The translations under genes were made by a program, and so were the position numbers. The notes under the pieces are model-generated. The model was not told the origin of the DNA and searched no databases. It saw only the letters and a list, made by a program, of their open reading frames with translations. A stretch of DNA of 64,000 nt from Alphaproteobacteria bacterium (GTDB taxonomy: Bacteria; Pseudomonadota; Alphaproteobacteria; Micropepsales; Micropepsaceae), in NCBI GenBank assembly GCA_013389115.1, contig JACADY010000039.1:25192-89191 (forward strand). The letters run 5' to 3'. This document shows, piece by piece, positions 19,248 through 30,041 of this stretch (positions within the stretch are counted from its first letter, which is position 1; each line of letters begins with the position of its first letter).

Positions 19248-20183
19248 CTATGCAGGGACGGCGGCAAATGCCGCGATGGGCGCGGGCTCCACGCGGACAT
19301 CCTGGCGGCGGATACGCTCGCCCAGCGTGACCACTTCATAGGCCGTGCGATCGGCAAAGACGGCCCGCAAGAGCGCGTTGTTGATCGCATGGCCGCACCG
19401 CACGCCGCGGAAGCGGCCAAGCACGAGCGCGCCGGCAAGGCGCAAATCCCCGATCGCATCGAGCAGCTTGTGCCGCGCGAACTCGTTGTTATAGCGCAGC
19501 CCGCCATCATTGAGGATATCATCGCCATCGACGACGACGGAGTTGTCGAGCGAACCACCCCGGGCAAGACCTTGTGCGCGCAGGTATTCGACCTCATGCC
19601 GGAAGCCGAAGGTCCGCGCCCGCGAAACCTCTGTCTTGAAGCCAGGCCCCTGCAGATCGAACTGGTAGTGCTGGCGCGCGATGGCGGCAGAAGCGAATTC
19701 GATTTCTACATCCACGATCGAGCGCTCGCTCGGGCTGTACTCGGCGAGCTTGTCGCCATCGCGGACCGTGACCTTTTTGAGAATGCGGATCGCCCGGCGC
19801 AACCGGTCCTGCGTCCGCACGCCAGCACATTCGATCAGGAACGCGAACGGTGCCGCGCTGCCATCCATGATGGGAATCTCAGGGCCGTCGAGCTCAACGA
19901 TCGCATTATCGACACCAAGGCCCGCAAAGGCCGACATCAGATGCTCAACCGTATGCACGCTCACGCCATGTGCGTTCGTCAGTGTCGTGCCGAGCCGCGT
20001 GTCGCACACAAGGTCGAAGCGGGCGGGCACCAGCCCCTTGCGCCGGTCGGCATCCACGCGCTTGAAGACGATCCCCGTCCCCGGCCGGCCCGGCCGCAGG
20101 ACCATGCGCACGGGCTTGCCGGAATGGATTCCGACCCCGGTGCATTCAATGGCATGGCGAAGCGTCGTCTGATGCACGTCCAT
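19248..20183 (-). CDS. lpxC: UDP-3-O-acyl-N-acetylglucosamine deacetylase
   Basis: LpxC performs the committed step of lipid A synthesis, a zinc-dependent deacetylation in the cytosol. It has 311 residues, the usual length. Zinc ligands are visible in HTVEHLMSAF (near residue 80) and in HKLLDAIGDL, with the usual downstream GHAINNALL stretch. LRHAIECTGVGIHSGKPV marks the N-terminus. The start is the ATG at 20183 (MDVHQTTLRH) with GGGGGGAT upstream. An open extension to 20363 is non-conserved and runs towards the ftsZ terminator. A terminator after ftsZ suggests lpxC has its own promoter in the 166-bp gap. Confidence 0.96.
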   Translation of the reverse strand: MDVHQTTLRHAIECTGVGIHSGKPVRMVLRPGRPGTGIVFKRVDADRRKGLVPARFDLVCDTRLGTTLTNAHGVSVHTVEHLMSAFAGLGVDNAIVELDGPEIPIMDGSAAPFAFLIECAGVRTQDRLRRAIRILKKVTVRDGDKLAEYSPSERSIVDVEIEFASAAIARQHYQFDLQGPGFKTEVSRARTFGFRHEVEYLRAQGLARGGSLDNSVVVDGDDILNDGGLRYNNEFARHKLLDAIGDLRLAGALVLGRFRGVRCGHAINNALLRAVFADRTAYEVVTLGERIRRQDVRVEPAPIAAFAAVPA

Positions 20184-20350
20184 CACGTCAACCAATCCCC
20201 CCGAAGACCCGCCCACTGCCGGAATTCCGCTTGAGCAGGCACCCCATGAAACCAAAGGCCCAGGACCCCCATCCCAGTGTCCGGTTTCTAGCGCGAGCGC
20301 CGGACCGTACCGAAATAACTCTTTGTTGCCGATTGTTACCCCAGAAAATA

Positions 20351-20396
20351 CCAACAAAAACAAACCCTTCCAGGCCTTAACGGACTGGAAGGGTTT
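20351..20396 (-). terminator. Rho-independent terminator after ftsZ
   Basis: A perfect 12-bp stem (AAACCCTTCCAG paired with CTGGAAGGGTTT) with an 11-base loop lies at 20362-20396, followed in minus-strand direction by GTTTTTGTTGG. It starts 32 bp past the ftsZ stop. This is the best terminator in the window and should separate the dcw transcript from lpxC. Confidence 0.9.
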
Positions 20397-20427
20397 CGCG
20401 CGTGTTCACCTTAACTGCAGTTCACGA

Positions 20428-22143
20428 TCAGTTTGCTTGGCGCCGAAGGAAGGCGGGAATCTCAAGCTGGTCGTCGTGCAGCGGCTCGCGGAAGAGACTG
20501 TCTCCGCCGTTTTTGGCCTCTGAGGATTTCATACGCGGCTCGCGATCCTCATCCGCGGCCGCGCGGGAAGGGCGTGTGGGGCCCCCCTCGCGTGAGGTTG
20601 GCGGGTTGTCGCGCTCATCCTCTTTCCCCAGGCGCACGCCTGTCACGCGTTCAAGGAACGAGGCGCCGAACGACCTCTTCCCGGCGGCGCGCTCTGATTC
20701 GCGCGGCGCGATGGGATCGACCGTCTGGCGCGGGGCAGGAGCCCGCACGCGCGGCGGTTCCGCGCCGACGTCATTATAGGACGGACGAGACGTGTCGCGG
20801 CCCGAATGGCTGAGGAGATCGGGCAGCGATTCTTCCTTCGCTTCGGCCCGCGGCTCAAGCGAGATTCGGCGCGGACGGCGTTCCTGCACGGTTTCGCGCA
20901 CCGGCTCGGGCGCCGACGGCGGTGGCGCGGGCTGCTGAACCCGGTGAGAGAGCGCCTCGACCTTTTCCTGCAGCTCGCGCACCTGCTTGAGATGCTCCAC
21001 TTCCTGCTGCATCGCATGGACGGGGTTCGCGGCCGACGCCGGCGCCGCCGGCACGGGCGACGCGGACACAGCCGAGGGCGTCATCGTGGTGACGGGACGC
21101 GCCATCGAATAGGGGGGCCGCGGCGCGGGTTCCGGCTGGCGGGGGGCCTGAACGGGCGCCGGTGCCACGCGCACCTCGTCCGCATCGATACCCGTTGCGA
21201 CGACGGAGACCCGGATACGCCCCTCGATGCGCGGATCAAAGGTCGAGCCGACCTTGATATTGGCATCCGGATCGCATTCCGAGCGGATGCGGTTGGCGGC
21301 CTCATCAACCTCGAACAGCGTCAGATCCATGCCGCCCGTGATATGGACGAGCACGCCGCGCGCGCCTTTCATCGAGACATCATCGAGCAGCGGGTTGTTG
21401 ATGGCGGCCTCCGCAGCCTCGAGCGCGCGCTTGGAACCTTCGGCTTCGCCCGTACCCATCATCGCCTTGCCCATCTCGCCCATCACGGTCTTCACGTCCG
21501 CGAAGTCGAGATTCATGAGGCCGGGGATGACCATGAGGTCGGTGATGCCCCTGACGCCCGAGTGCAGCACCTCATCCGCCATCGCAAAAGCCTGTGCGAA
21601 GGTCGTCTTGTCGTTGGCGATCCGGAACAGGTTCTGGTTCGGAATGATGATGAGCGTATCGACATGCGACTGGAGTTCCGCGATGCCCTCTTCGGCCACC
21701 CGCATGCGGCGTGGGCCTTCGAAGTGGAAGGGCTTCGTCACGACGCCGACCGTCAGAATGCCCATTTCGCGCGCCGCGCGGGCAATGATGGGCGCCGCGC
21801 CCGTGCCCGTGCCGCCGCCCATGCCGGCGGTGATGAACACCATATGCGCGCCAGTCAGGGCATCGAGGATCTCAGGCAGCGAGGCCTCGGCGGACGCGGC
21901 GCCGACCTCCGGCTTGGAGCCGGCGCCAAGACCCTGGGTCAGACCCGAGCCCAACTGAATCTTGCGTGGCGCCCGACTGCCCACAAGCGCCTGGGCATCC
22001 GTATTGGCCGCAATGAACTCTACGCCTTCGAGTTCGGCGCTGAGCATGTTGTTGACAGCATTGCCGCCTGCCCCGCCCACGCCGAAGACGATGAGCTTCG
22101 GTTTCAGCTCGGGTGTTTCGGCCCTGCGCAGATTGAGAGTCAT
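20428..22143 (-). CDS. ftsZ: Cell division protein FtsZ
   Basis: This tubulin-like GTPase forms the Z ring. It has 571 residues, long as in many alphaproteobacteria because of an extended Pro/Arg-rich linker (about residues 325-555). The GTPase core has [14 protein letters not shown], the tubulin signature [13 protein letters not shown] near residue 108 and the T7 loop [11 protein letters not shown]. The C-terminal peptide [10 protein letters not shown] binds FtsA and other partners. GGAGGCG lies 6 bases before the ATG at 22143. ftsA ends 104 bp upstream, so an internal promoter is possible there. A strong terminator follows. Confidence 0.97.
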   Translation of the reverse strand: MTLNLRRAETPELKPKLIVFGVGGAGGNAVNNMLSAELEGVEFIAANTDAQALVGSRAPRKIQLGSGLTQGLGAGSKPEVGAASAEASLPEILDALTGAHMVFITAGMGGGTGTGAAPIIARAAREMGILTVGVVTKPFHFEGPRRMRVAEEGIAELQSHVDTLIIIPNQNLFRIANDKTTFAQAFAMADEVLHSGVRGITDLMVIPGLMNLDFADVKTVMGEMGKAMMGTGEAEGSKRALEAAEAAINNPLLDDVSMKGARGVLVHITGGMDLTLFEVDEAANRIRSECDPDANIKVGSTFDPRIEGRIRVSVVATGIDADEVRVAPAPVQAPRQPEPAPRPPYSMARPVTTMTPSAVSASPVPAAPASAANPVHAMQQEVEHLKQVRELQEKVEALSHRVQQPAPPPSAPEPVRETVQERRPRRISLEPRAEAKEESLPDLLSHSGRDTSRPSYNDVGAEPPRVRAPAPRQTVDPIAPRESERAAGKRSFGASFLERVTGVRLGKEDERDNPPTSREGGPTRPSRAAADEDREPRMKSSEAKNGGDSLFREPLHDDQLEIPAFLRRQAN

Positions 22144-22247
22144 TTAAACGCCTCCATCAGGCAAACGGTTTGAAGAGGGATCCGCGACGTCCCCGCCATC
22201 CCGTCGAATCAGTTTGGACACTGATTGATTGTATCGTTTCTGTCTCA

Positions 22248-23555
22248 TCATAGATTGTCTTTGAACCACTGCGACCACCGCATCCACGGCGAGCGCAGCG
22301 AATCAGAGTCTCCTGTTTCCGCATTCACCGGCGCCTCGACGGGAGCCGTGCGTGCATAGCCAAGCAATCCCGCACACGTCGCAAACGCAGGGCCGCCGAT
22401 CGCCTCGGCAAGACCTTGCACCCGGATCGGACGCCCCAGGCGCGTTTGCTTGTTCAAGATACGCTGCGCCATCTCGCGGGCACCGGTAAGCTGAGACGCA
22501 CCGCCCGTCAGCACCACGCGCCGCCCGGAGGTCGATTCAACACCACTTGTCTGCAATCGGTCGCGAACCAGTTCGAGAATTTCCTCAAGCCGTGGACGGA
22601 TGATGCCCGTCAGCATTGAGCGCGGCACGGGCGTCTCCGCATCGGCGTCTTCTTCGCCGACCTGTGGAACCGAAACCATGTCGCGATCGTCATTCTGCGC
22701 TACGAGCGCGCTTCCGTGAAGTGTTTTCAGGCGCTCTGCGTGCGCAATCGGCGTGGAAAGTCCCCGCGCGATATCCGTCGTGATGCTGAGCCCGCCAAGG
22801 GGCACAGTTCTGCCATGCACGAGCGCGCCCTCGGCGAAGACGGCGATCGCGGTAACGCCCGCGCCCATATCGACGACCGTGGCACCCAATTCCATCTCAT
22901 CGGGCACGAGCGCGGCAAGTCCGCTCGCGTAGGGCGAAAAGACGCGCGCGGAAATATCGAGATGGCAGCTTTCGACGCAAACCTCCAGATTGCGCAGCGG
23001 CCCGTCCTGAACGCTGACGGCGCTCACAAGCGCGCCCAATCGCTCCCCGAACATGCCACGCGGATCGCGGATGCGGCTTGCGCTGTCGACCGTATAGGAC
23101 AGCGGGCTTGTATGAATGGTCGTCCGTCCCTCGCGCTCGGCTTCGAGCCTGGCGACATTGAGCAGCCGGCGAATATCGGCATCGACGACCTAGCGCCCGC
23201 CGATCTGCGATTCGACCCGGACCGCGCCGCTTTCAGGAATGCCGCAGGCAACGTTGAGGATCACCTCGCGAACCGTCACATCCGCCATCTTCTCGGCCGC
23301 TTCGACCGTCGCCCGGATAGCCGATTCGGCCCGGTCCATGTCGATGATGGTGCCTGAGCGCACGCCGCGCGAAAGCTGATGCCCGACGCCGATGACCTTG
23401 AGCACAAGCTCGTCCGATCCCGGCCGCACGGGCTCGGGCCGCGCAATGAAGCAGGCGATCTTGTGCGAGCCGATATCCAGCGCCGCAAGGAACCCCTGGC
23501 GGCCCGTGGCTGCCGCGCGCTCGCGTGACGGCTTTGTCTTGCGCGCCTTCGTCAT
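22248..23555 (-). pseudogene. ftsA: Cell division protein FtsA with in-frame TAG
   Basis: FtsA is the actin-like protein that ties FtsZ to the membrane and activates septal synthesis. The frame is 436 codons long from the ATG at 23555, which overlaps the ftsQ stop. It has FLAALDIGSHKIACFIAR (phosphate 1), VDMGAGVTAIAVFAEGALVH (phosphate 2), VVLTGGASQLTGA (adenosine) and a C-terminal amphipathic helix ending WMRWSQWFKDNL. One stop, TAG at 23192-23190 (codon 122), interrupts the 1C-domain region: ESQIGGR-stop-VVDADIRRLL. Relatives often carry glutamate there. The rest of the frame reads through cleanly without a shift. Division genes are normally essential, so sequence error or a recent mutation is likely. 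Confidence 0.92.
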
Positions 23556-24517
23556 GTCGATTGGCCAAGCCCCCTGATGACCGAACCATCCATACGCTCG
23601 ACCGCGTATGGCTTGATTCGCATATCGATCTTCTTGATCGCACGTTGAAGGACGTTGTGCTCCAGGATCAAGCGGTCGAGATCGGCGAACGCGGCGGCGG
23701 CATTTTCTTCAGGTAATTCAATGGTGATGTCGTTGTCGGTGTGGAGGTCCCAGCGCCGCTGCGAGACGAAAACCGACGCGCTCACCACTTTCTTGATTCG
23801 CGCAAAGCGCCCCAGAAGGTCGATCAGCGACCGCGCCTCCCTGTTGGCGCCCTTGCCCACGATCATGGGGAGATGCTGGAACTGCGTCGCGTCTTTGTCC
23901 GTGATGACGCTCCCATCCGCCTCGATCAGCGACAATTTACCGTCCACCTGCCACAGCGCGAAGGGAACCTTCTCGACGACCGAGACCATCACCGTGTCTG
24001 GCAGGCGCCGCTCGACCCTTGCATCCTTCACCCATTCGAGCTTCAGGAGGTTATGGCGCGCCTGCTCGACATCGAAGGCAAGGATGGGATCGCCCCGGCG
24101 CACCTGCAGCGCGCCAAGAACATCCTGGGCGGTCAGGCGCTCCCGCCCGGAAAGCCGCACATCCCCGATCGCGAAACCGGCATCGGCCGAGAGCCCATAG
24201 GCACCCGCCAGCAGGGCCTCGCCCGCCCGCGCCGCATGGCCGCCCGCGATGAAGCCATAGGCGCCGAGGCCACCGAACAGGGCGAAGATGAGGCCTGTCC
24301 ACGAGAAAAGGCGGCGCCAGGGGATCTCGATGGCGATGGAGGGTAAGAACCCCGACAACCATTCGCGCCAGGTGACGCGCTTGCGCTTGCCGAAGGGTTT
24401 GACGGGCTTGAGTCCAAGGGCGGCGAAGGGGCGCGAGGAGGCGGCCGGCCGCGACGCCCGCCGCTTGCGCGGCGGATCGAAGGCCGGTTCCTGCCTCGCG
24501 CGCTTCACCGCTCGCAT
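23552..24517 (-). CDS. ftsQ: Cell division protein FtsQ
   Basis: FtsQ is a bitopic membrane protein linking the early and late divisome through FtsB/FtsL. It has 321 residues: a basic cytosolic tail of about 75 residues, one membrane segment ([20 protein letters not shown]), then the POTRA domain ([20 protein letters not shown]) and the FtsQ beta domain ([20 protein letters not shown]). The start is the ATG at 24517, inside the ddl 3' end, with GAGGAGG spaced correctly. The stop overlaps the ftsA ATG by ATGA. Confidence 0.93.
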   Translation of the reverse strand: MRAVKRARQEPAFDPPRKRRASRPAASSRPFAALGLKPVKPFGKRKRVTWREWLSGFLPSIAIEIPWRRLFSWTGLIFALFGGLGAYGFIAGGHAARAGEALLAGAYGLSADAGFAIGDVRLSGRERLTAQDVLGALQVRRGDPILAFDVEQARHNLLKLEWVKDARVERRLPDTVMVSVVEKVPFALWQVDGKLSLIEADGSVITDKDATQFQHLPMIVGKGANREARSLIDLLGRFARIKKVVSASVFVSQRRWDLHTDNDITIELPEENAAAAFADLDRLILEHNVLQRAIKKIDMRIKPYAVERMDGSVIRGLGQST

Positions 24518-25431
24518 GAGGCCTCCTCGACCATCCACGACACGAGGTCGCGATAGGAAAGCCCCACATAGGCCGCCTGTTCCGGCACGAGCGAGGTCGG
24601 CGTCATGCCCGGCTGGGTGTTGACTTCAAGAATGATGAGCCGGCCCGGCTCGCCCCCGGTATCGTCATACCGGAAATCCGCGCGCGACACGCCTCGGCAG
24701 CCCAGCGTCTGATGCGCGAGCACCGCAAGGCGCTTGGCTTCCTCATAGACGGTAGGATGGATTTTCGCGGGGATGACGTGCTCGCTTCCCCCCACGGCGT
24801 ACTTCGCCTCGAAGTCATAGAACTTGGTCTTGGGCACGATCTCCGTCACGGCAAGCGCCCGCTCACCCATCACGGCAACCGTCAGCTCGCGCCCCGGCAC
24901 ATATTTTTCGACCATGACCTCATCGCCAAGGTCCCACCGATCCGAGCCCAGCTCGCCCGGCGGACGATTATCCCCTTCGCGGATGATGAAGACGCCGACG
25001 CTCGAGCCTTCGCTGACCGGTTTGACGACGTAAGGGGGCGCCATCATGTGCTGCTGGCTTGCAAGCTTGCGCGGCACGACCATGCTTTCAACGATCGGTA
25101 TCCCCGCGGCGCGGAACACCGCCTTCGCCCGCTCCTTGTGCATTGCGAGGGCCGAGGCAAGAACGCCTGAATGCGTGTAGGGGATGCGCAAATACTCAAG
25201 CACACCCTGAATGCAGCCATCCTCGCCGAACCGGCCATGCAGCGCGTTGAAGCAGACATCGGGCTTCAGTGCGGTGAGCACCGCGGCGACATCACGGCCG
25301 ACATCGACTTCGCTCACCTTGTACCCCGCCTCGCGCAAGGCCGCCGCGCAGTCGCGCCCGGAGACGAGGCTGACTTCACGCTCAGCCGAGAGACCACCCA
25401 GCAGCACCGCCACATGTTTTGCCTGGCTCAT
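24505..25431 (-). CDS. ddl: D-alanine--D-alanine ligase
   Basis: Ddl is an ATP-grasp enzyme that makes D-Ala-D-Ala for MurF. It has 308 residues, matching the DdlB type. Visible motifs are [19 protein letters not shown] (N-terminus), [27 protein letters not shown] (ATP lysine and serine loop) and [14 protein letters not shown] followed by [10 protein letters not shown] (metal-binding Glu/Asn). The start is the ATG at 25431 ([13 protein letters not shown]), overlapping the murB stop. Open codons further upstream lie in murB. Confidence 0.95.
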   Translation of the reverse strand: MSQAKHVAVLLGGLSAEREVSLVSGRDCAAALREAGYKVSEVDVGRDVAAVLTALKPDVCFNALHGRFGEDGCIQGVLEYLRIPYTHSGVLASALAMHKERAKAVFRAAGIPIVESMVVPRKLASQQHMMAPPYVVKPVSEGSSVGVFIIREGDNRPPGELGSDRWDLGDEVMVEKYVPGRELTVAVMGERALAVTEIVPKTKFYDFEAKYAVGGSEHVIPAKIHPTVYEEAKRLAVLAHQTLGCRGVSRADFRYDDTGGEPGRLIILEVNTQPGMTPTSLVPEQAAYVGLSYRDLVSWMVEEASCER

Positions 25432-26357
25432 GCTCTCTCCCCCGGCTTTGCGCCGATACGCTTGATTTCCCACTCGAGACTGACACCGGCATGCGCCGCG
25501 ACGCGCGCGCGAACCTCTTCGCCCAGCGCCTCGATCTCCGACGCGCTGGCGCTTCCCCGATTGATGAGGAAATTGCAGTGCAGCGCCGAGACCTGCGCAT
25601 CGCCGCGCGTCAGCCCCCTGCACCCTGCCTCATCGATGAGCTGCCAGGCCTTTTGTCCCGGCGGGTTTTTGAAGGTCGAGCCGCCCGTGCGGGATTTGAC
25701 GGGCTGGGTTGCCTCGCGCGACTGGGTGATTTCCGCCATGCGCGCCTCGATCGCCAGCCGCTCGCCGGGCCTGCCTTGAAAAAGCGCTTCAACGAAGATC
25801 CGCTCCGACGCGGCCCCCGCGCTGCGATAGGAAAAGCCCATTTCCGCCGCGTTCAGTGTCTCGATGACGCCCTGGCGCGTGACCGCGACCGCCGCGACGA
25901 GAACGTCCTTGAACTCCGCGCCATAGGCGCCTGCATTCATGGCAAGTCCGCCCCCCACCGTGCCTGGAATGCCGCGCAGGAATTCAAGCCCCGCGATCCC
26001 AGCCTCTGCGGCCGCGCGCGCAACGGCCATGTCGAGCGCGGCGGCGCCAGCGCGAACCCGGGCGCCCGGCTCGCTCACGATTTTGTTGAACCCGGAGCCA
26101 AGGCGGATCACGACGCCCGCGATCCCGCCGTCGCGCACGAGAAGATTGGAGCCGACCCCAACGATCGTGACCGGGACAGAAGGCGGGCAGTTGCGCAGGA
26201 AATCCGCAAGATCATCGACATCCGCGGGCCGGAACAGCACTTCGGCGGGACCGCCGGCGCGAAACCAGGTGAGATCCTTGAGCGGCGCCTCGGCCGCATA
26301 GCTGCCGCGCACGGGCGGCAGGCTCTGGATCAGGCCTCTCGTTTCGCTCGCCGCCAT
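25428..26357 (-). CDS. murB: UDP-N-acetylenolpyruvoylglucosamine reductase
   Basis: MurB is an FAD- and NADPH-dependent reductase that turns the enolpyruvyl adduct into UDP-MurNAc. It has 309 residues. FAD-binding stretches [34 protein letters not shown] and [18 protein letters not shown] are present. [11 protein letters not shown] contains the catalytic serine, and this length fits type I/IIa-like enzymes. I chose the ATG at 26357, which shares a base with the murC stop (TGATG). A GTG one codon earlier is possible. Confidence 0.95.
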   Translation of the reverse strand: MAASETRGLIQSLPPVRGSYAAEAPLKDLTWFRAGGPAEVLFRPADVDDLADFLRNCPPSVPVTIVGVGSNLLVRDGGIAGVVIRLGSGFNKIVSEPGARVRAGAAALDMAVARAAAEAGIAGLEFLRGIPGTVGGGLAMNAGAYGAEFKDVLVAAVAVTRQGVIETLNAAEMGFSYRSAGAASERIFVEALFQGRPGERLAIEARMAEITQSREATQPVKSRTGGSTFKNPPGQKAWQLIDEAGCRGLTRGDAQVSALHCNFLINRGSASASEIEALGEEVRARVAAHAGVSLEWEIKRIGAKPGERA

Positions 26358-27781
26358 CACGTCCCGCCTCCCGGCTCCAGCGCGGCCAGTTGTGCCGGCA
26401 GCGCATTTGCCCAGGTGCTGATCGAGCCCGCCCCAAGGCAGACGATATAGTCGCCCGGCTCGGCAAGGCCTGCGATGACTTGCGGCAATTCCTCCGGCCG
26501 GCCCAGCGGCCGCACATCGCGATGGCCATGGGCGCGCAGGCCATCTATGAGCGCATCGCGATTGATCCCCTCGATCGGCGCCTCGCCCGCCGCATAGACA
26601 TCAGCGACGATGACCGTATCGGCATCGTTCACGCAGGTGCAGAATTCCGCGAAGAGATCCTTCAGCCGTGAATAGCGATGCGGCTGCAGGACCGCGATCA
26701 CATGGCGCGTCGTCACCTGCCGCGCCGCCTTCATCACCGCCGCGATCTCGACCGGATGGTGTCCATAGTCATCGATGATGGTGACGCCGCGCCACTCGCC
26801 CGTGCGCGTGAAGCGCCGCTTGACCCCGCCGAATGCGGCAAGCGCGCGCTGCATCACAGCATCGCCAAGCCCCAGCTCGCGCCCGACCGCGATCGCGGCC
26901 AGCGAGTTCTGCACGTTGTGCTGCCCCGGCATTGGCATCTCAAAGCCCGCAACCGTGCCCGCCCCGCCCTTCACCCGGTCGGAGAAGACGACGTCATAGC
27001 GCGAGGCGCCGGCCGCCAAATCGACATTGACCGCGCGCACATCGGCCTGGGCGGAAAACCCATAGGTCACGATCCGCCGGTCGTTCACCCGCCCGATCAG
27101 GGCCTGCACCTCGGGGTGATCGATGCAAATAACGCCAAGGCCATAGAAAGGCACGTTTTCAACGAAGGTGAGGAACGCGTCCTTCACCTTCTCAAACGTG
27201 CCATAGTGGTCGAGATGCTCCGGATCGATATTGGTGACGACCGCGATCGTCGCGGGCAGTTTCACCAGCGTGCCGTCGCTCTCATCCGCCTCGACGACCA
27301 TCCAGTCGCCTTCCCCGCGCCGCGCATTGGTGCCATAGGCATTGATGATGCCGCCATTGATGACGGTGGGATCGAGCCTTCCTGCATCGAGCAGCGTCGC
27401 GACCATCGTCGTCGTCGTCGTCTTGCCATGCGTGCCGCCGATCGCGACGCACCATTTGAGGCGCATGAGCTCGGCAAGCATTTCCGCCCGCCGCACGATG
27501 GGAAGCTGCCGCGCCCGCGCCGCCGCGAGCTCTGGATTATCCGCCTTGATCGCCGAGGAGATGACGACGATGCGGGCCTCACCGAGATTGGACGCCTGCT
27601 GTCCGATCTGCACGGTAATGCCGAGTTTTTGCAGGCGCTTGACGTTGTAGTTGTCGGCCGCGTCCGAGCCCTGGATGCGATAGCCCAGATTGTGCATGAC
27701 CTCGGCGATACCGCTCATGCCGATGCCGCCGATGCCGATGAAATGGATGGGCCCCATATCGAAGGGGAGAAGCTTGGTCAT
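26357..27781 (-). CDS. murC: UDP-N-acetylmuramate--L-alanine ligase
   Basis: MurC is the first of the Mur amino-acid ligases and adds L-alanine to UDP-MurNAc with ATP. It has 474 residues with N-terminal [21 protein letters not shown]-loop [19 protein letters not shown] near residue 115, the middle-domain [20 protein letters not shown] and FDDYGHHP-like [20 protein letters not shown]. The start is the ATG at 27781 (MTKLLPFDM), overlapping the murG stop. Upstream open codons belong to another frame of murG. Confidence 0.96.
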   Translation of the reverse strand: MTKLLPFDMGPIHFIGIGGIGMSGIAEVMHNLGYRIQGSDAADNYNVKRLQKLGITVQIGQQASNLGEARIVVISSAIKADNPELAAARARQLPIVRRAEMLAELMRLKWCVAIGGTHGKTTTTTMVATLLDAGRLDPTVINGGIINAYGTNARRGEGDWMVVEADESDGTLVKLPATIAVVTNIDPEHLDHYGTFEKVKDAFLTFVENVPFYGLGVICIDHPEVQALIGRVNDRRIVTYGFSAQADVRAVNVDLAAGASRYDVVFSDRVKGGAGTVAGFEMPMPGQHNVQNSLAAIAVGRELGLGDAVMQRALAAFGGVKRRFTRTGEWRGVTIIDDYGHHPVEIAAVMKAARQVTTRHVIAVLQPHRYSRLKDLFAEFCTCVNDADTVIVADVYAAGEAPIEGINRDALIDGLRAHGHRDVRPLGRPEELPQVIAGLAEPGDYIVCLGAGSISTWANALPAQLAALEPGGGT

Positions 27782-28914
27782 GGCCGGACCTCCAGGGTAG
27801 CGCGCGAGGAGGCAGGTTTCTGACCCATTGCCAGCCCTTCCACAAGGTCGGCAAGGTCGCGTGCCGCCTGCGGACGCCCCAGCGACTGCGCCGCCGCCGC
27901 CATCGAGGAAAGCCGCTCTGGCGCCGTCAGGAGCTGCGTGAGGAGGATGGCGAGCCGCTCGGGCGTGAATTCCTCCTGCGGCACGAGGATCGCGGCTCCC
28001 GCCTGCGCAAGCGCCTTGGCGTTCCAGCTCTGATGGTTGTCGGTCGCGAAGGGATAGGGGACAAGGATCGCCGGGCGCCCGACAGCGGTCAGCTCCGCGC
28101 AGGTCGATGCCCCGGAACGCGCCACGATGAGATGTGCATCGCGCAGGCGCTCCGGCACGTCGGTGAAGAAATGCGACAGCTCGGCCATCGCGCCACTGCG
28201 GCCATAGGCGGCGCGCGTGCGCTCCAGATCCTCCGGCCGGCATTGCTGCACGATGTCGAGCCTGAGGCGCAGGGCCTCGGGCAGCATCGCCACCGCTTCA
28301 GGTACGATATCGCTCATGATGCGCGCGCCCTGGCTGCCGCCGAATATGGCAAGCTTGAGCCGCGTATCGGGCCGCGGCGCGGCAAAGGGCTGCCCCGCGA
28401 CGGCGACGATGCCCGGCCGCACGGGATTGCCGACAAGCCGCATCCGCGGCGCGTCCCGCTCGGCGATGAACCGCACTTGGGGAAACGAGGCGGCGATCAC
28501 CGACATGTACCGGGCGATGAGCCGATTGACGCGGCCAAGCACCGAGTTCTGCTCATGCAACCCGCGCGGCACCGCGCGTAAGCTCGCCGCGATCATGACG
28601 GGCAGCGAGGGATAGCCGCCAAAGCCGATCACCGCCGAGGGCGAGGCCCGCCCGATCAGCCTCAGCGCCTGCACCGTGCCGGCAACGATATTGAACATCG
28701 CCCACGCGAGCGTGAGGGGGTTTCGCCCCTCAAAGGTCGCGGCGCGGATGCGCGCCACCTCGACGCCGGCATAATCCTTGGCAAAGCCCTTGCCCCGGAC
28801 ATCGGTAACGAAGAGCACCTGCCAGCCGCGCGCCGTCAATTCCTGTGTCAGGGCCTCGGCCGGGAACAGATGCCCGCCCGTGCCGCCCGCCGCGATGAGG
28901 ATGGTTCCGCTCAC
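27778..28914 (-). CDS. murG: Lipid II synthase (GlcNAc transferase) MurG
   Basis: MurG is a membrane-associated GT-B glycosyltransferase that adds GlcNAc to lipid I to give lipid II. It has 378 residues with the nucleotide-phosphate loop [18 protein letters not shown], the second glycine loop [18 protein letters not shown] and the donor site [20 protein letters not shown] followed by [10 protein letters not shown]. The start is the GTG at 28914, overlapping the ftsW TGA, because GGAGG lies exactly 5 bases upstream. A GTG two codons earlier would overlap that ribosome site. Confidence 0.95.
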   Translation of the reverse strand: MSGTILIAAGGTGGHLFPAEALTQELTARGWQVLFVTDVRGKGFAKDYAGVEVARIRAATFEGRNPLTLAWAMFNIVAGTVQALRLIGRASPSAVIGFGGYPSLPVMIAASLRAVPRGLHEQNSVLGRVNRLIARYMSVIAASFPQVRFIAERDAPRMRLVGNPVRPGIVAVAGQPFAAPRPDTRLKLAIFGGSQGARIMSDIVPEAVAMLPEALRLRLDIVQQCRPEDLERTRAAYGRSGAMAELSHFFTDVPERLRDAHLIVARSGASTCAELTAVGRPAILVPYPFATDNHQSWNAKALAQAGAAILVPQEEFTPERLAILLTQLLTAPERLSSMAAAAQSLGRPQAARDLADLVEGLAMGQKPASSRATLEVRP

Positions 28915-30041
28915 ACCCACCTCCAGCGTTCCGCCGCCTGTGGCCGCCGCCGCAACAGCGCGAGCAGCAGACCCATGGTGAAACAGGTCGCCAGCAGCGA
29001 GGAGCCGCCATAGGAAACAAACGGCAGCGTCATTCCCTTTGCCGGCAGGAGGCTCAGATTGACCGCCATGTTGATCATCGCCTGCAGGCCGATAAGGAGG
29101 CTAAGCCCCGCGATGGCAAGCTGCACGAAGGGATCGCGAACCTCCTGTGCTCGCGTCAGCCCCCGCATGATGATGAAGGCGAAGAGCCCCGCGATGAGCA
29201 GGCAGGTGACGGCGCCGAACTCTTCGGCGATGACCGAGAAGATGAAATCGGTATGGGCGTCCGGGACGCGGTGCTTCATCAGCCCTTCGCCGGGCCCGAC
29301 GCCGAAAAAACCGCCCGCGCTCACCGCCTTCAGCGCCACGGCCACCTGATCGGTGCCGCTCTGATCGGGCGCGAGGAACCGGTCGACCCGCGCCGACACA
29401 TGCGGAAGCATCGTATAGGCGCCGAAGGCAAGGCCGATCCCGGCCATCCCGAAGACGGCGATCCACCACATGGACATGCCGGCCATGAAGAACATCGCCG
29501 CCCAGGTCACGCAGATGAGCATGGTCTGCCCGAAATCGGGCTGCAGCATGAGCACGCCGCAAACGCCGCCAAGAAGCGTGATCGCGGCGATGAGCGAAAC
29601 GCTCCGCCCGCCCGCCGCACGCGCAAGAAGCCACGCCGACACCACGAGGAAGGCGGGCTTGGCGAATTCCGAAGGCTGCAGCGACATCGGGCCGAGCGAG
29701 AGCCAGCGATGCGCGCCCTTGATTTCGGTACCGACGAACAGCACCGCGATCATGAGGATGAAGGATGCGCAAAACACGCCGACCGCGACGCGGCGCACCT
29801 CCTTCGGCGTTAGCAGCGAGGCGAACAGCATCAGCGCGACCGAGGGCGCGAGGAAGGAAAGCTGGCGCCAGACGAAATGGAACGATTCGAAATCGTTCCG
29901 CCTGGCGATCGCGGGGCTGGCCGCCAGCACGAACACGATACCCGAAAGGATGAGCGCGAACACGGCAGCGAGCATCAGCCGGTCGACCGTCCACCACCAT
30001 TCCGAAAGCGCGTTTTTGTCGCTGCGGGCAAACGAGATCAT
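28911..30041 (-). CDS. ftsW: Peptidoglycan glycosyltransferase FtsW
   Basis: FtsW is the SEDS-family polytopic enzyme that polymerises septal glycan with its partner FtsI. The 376 residues form about ten membrane helices. Family stretches are GAHRWLSLGPMSLQPSEFAK (after helix 3-4), LQPDFGQTMLICVTWAAMFF (with the catalytic-type aspartate), AHTDFIFSVIAEEFG and LPFVSYGGSSLLATCFTMGL. It starts at the ATG at 30041, overlapping the murD stop, and its stop overlaps murG. FtsI is encoded upstream in the same operon. Confidence 0.96.
   Translation of the reverse strand: MISFARSDKNALSEWWWTVDRLMLAAVFALILSGIVFVLAASPAIARRNDFESFHFVWRQLSFLAPSVALMLFASLLTPKEVRRVAVGVFCASFILMIAVLFVGTEIKGAHRWLSLGPMSLQPSEFAKPAFLVVSAWLLARAAGGRSVSLIAAITLLGGVCGVLMLQPDFGQTMLICVTWAAMFFMAGMSMWWIAVFGMAGIGLAFGAYTMLPHVSARVDRFLAPDQSGTDQVAVALKAVSAGGFFGVGPGEGLMKHRVPDAHTDFIFSVIAEEFGAVTCLLIAGLFAFIIMRGLTRAQEVRDPFVQLAIAGLSLLIGLQAMINMAVNLSLLPAKGMTLPFVSYGGSSLLATCFTMGLLLALLRRRPQAAERWRWV

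Noticed and set aside
20806..22173. 455-codon open frame opposite ftsZ
   Set aside because: Shadow of ftsZ; His/Arg-rich, without motifs.
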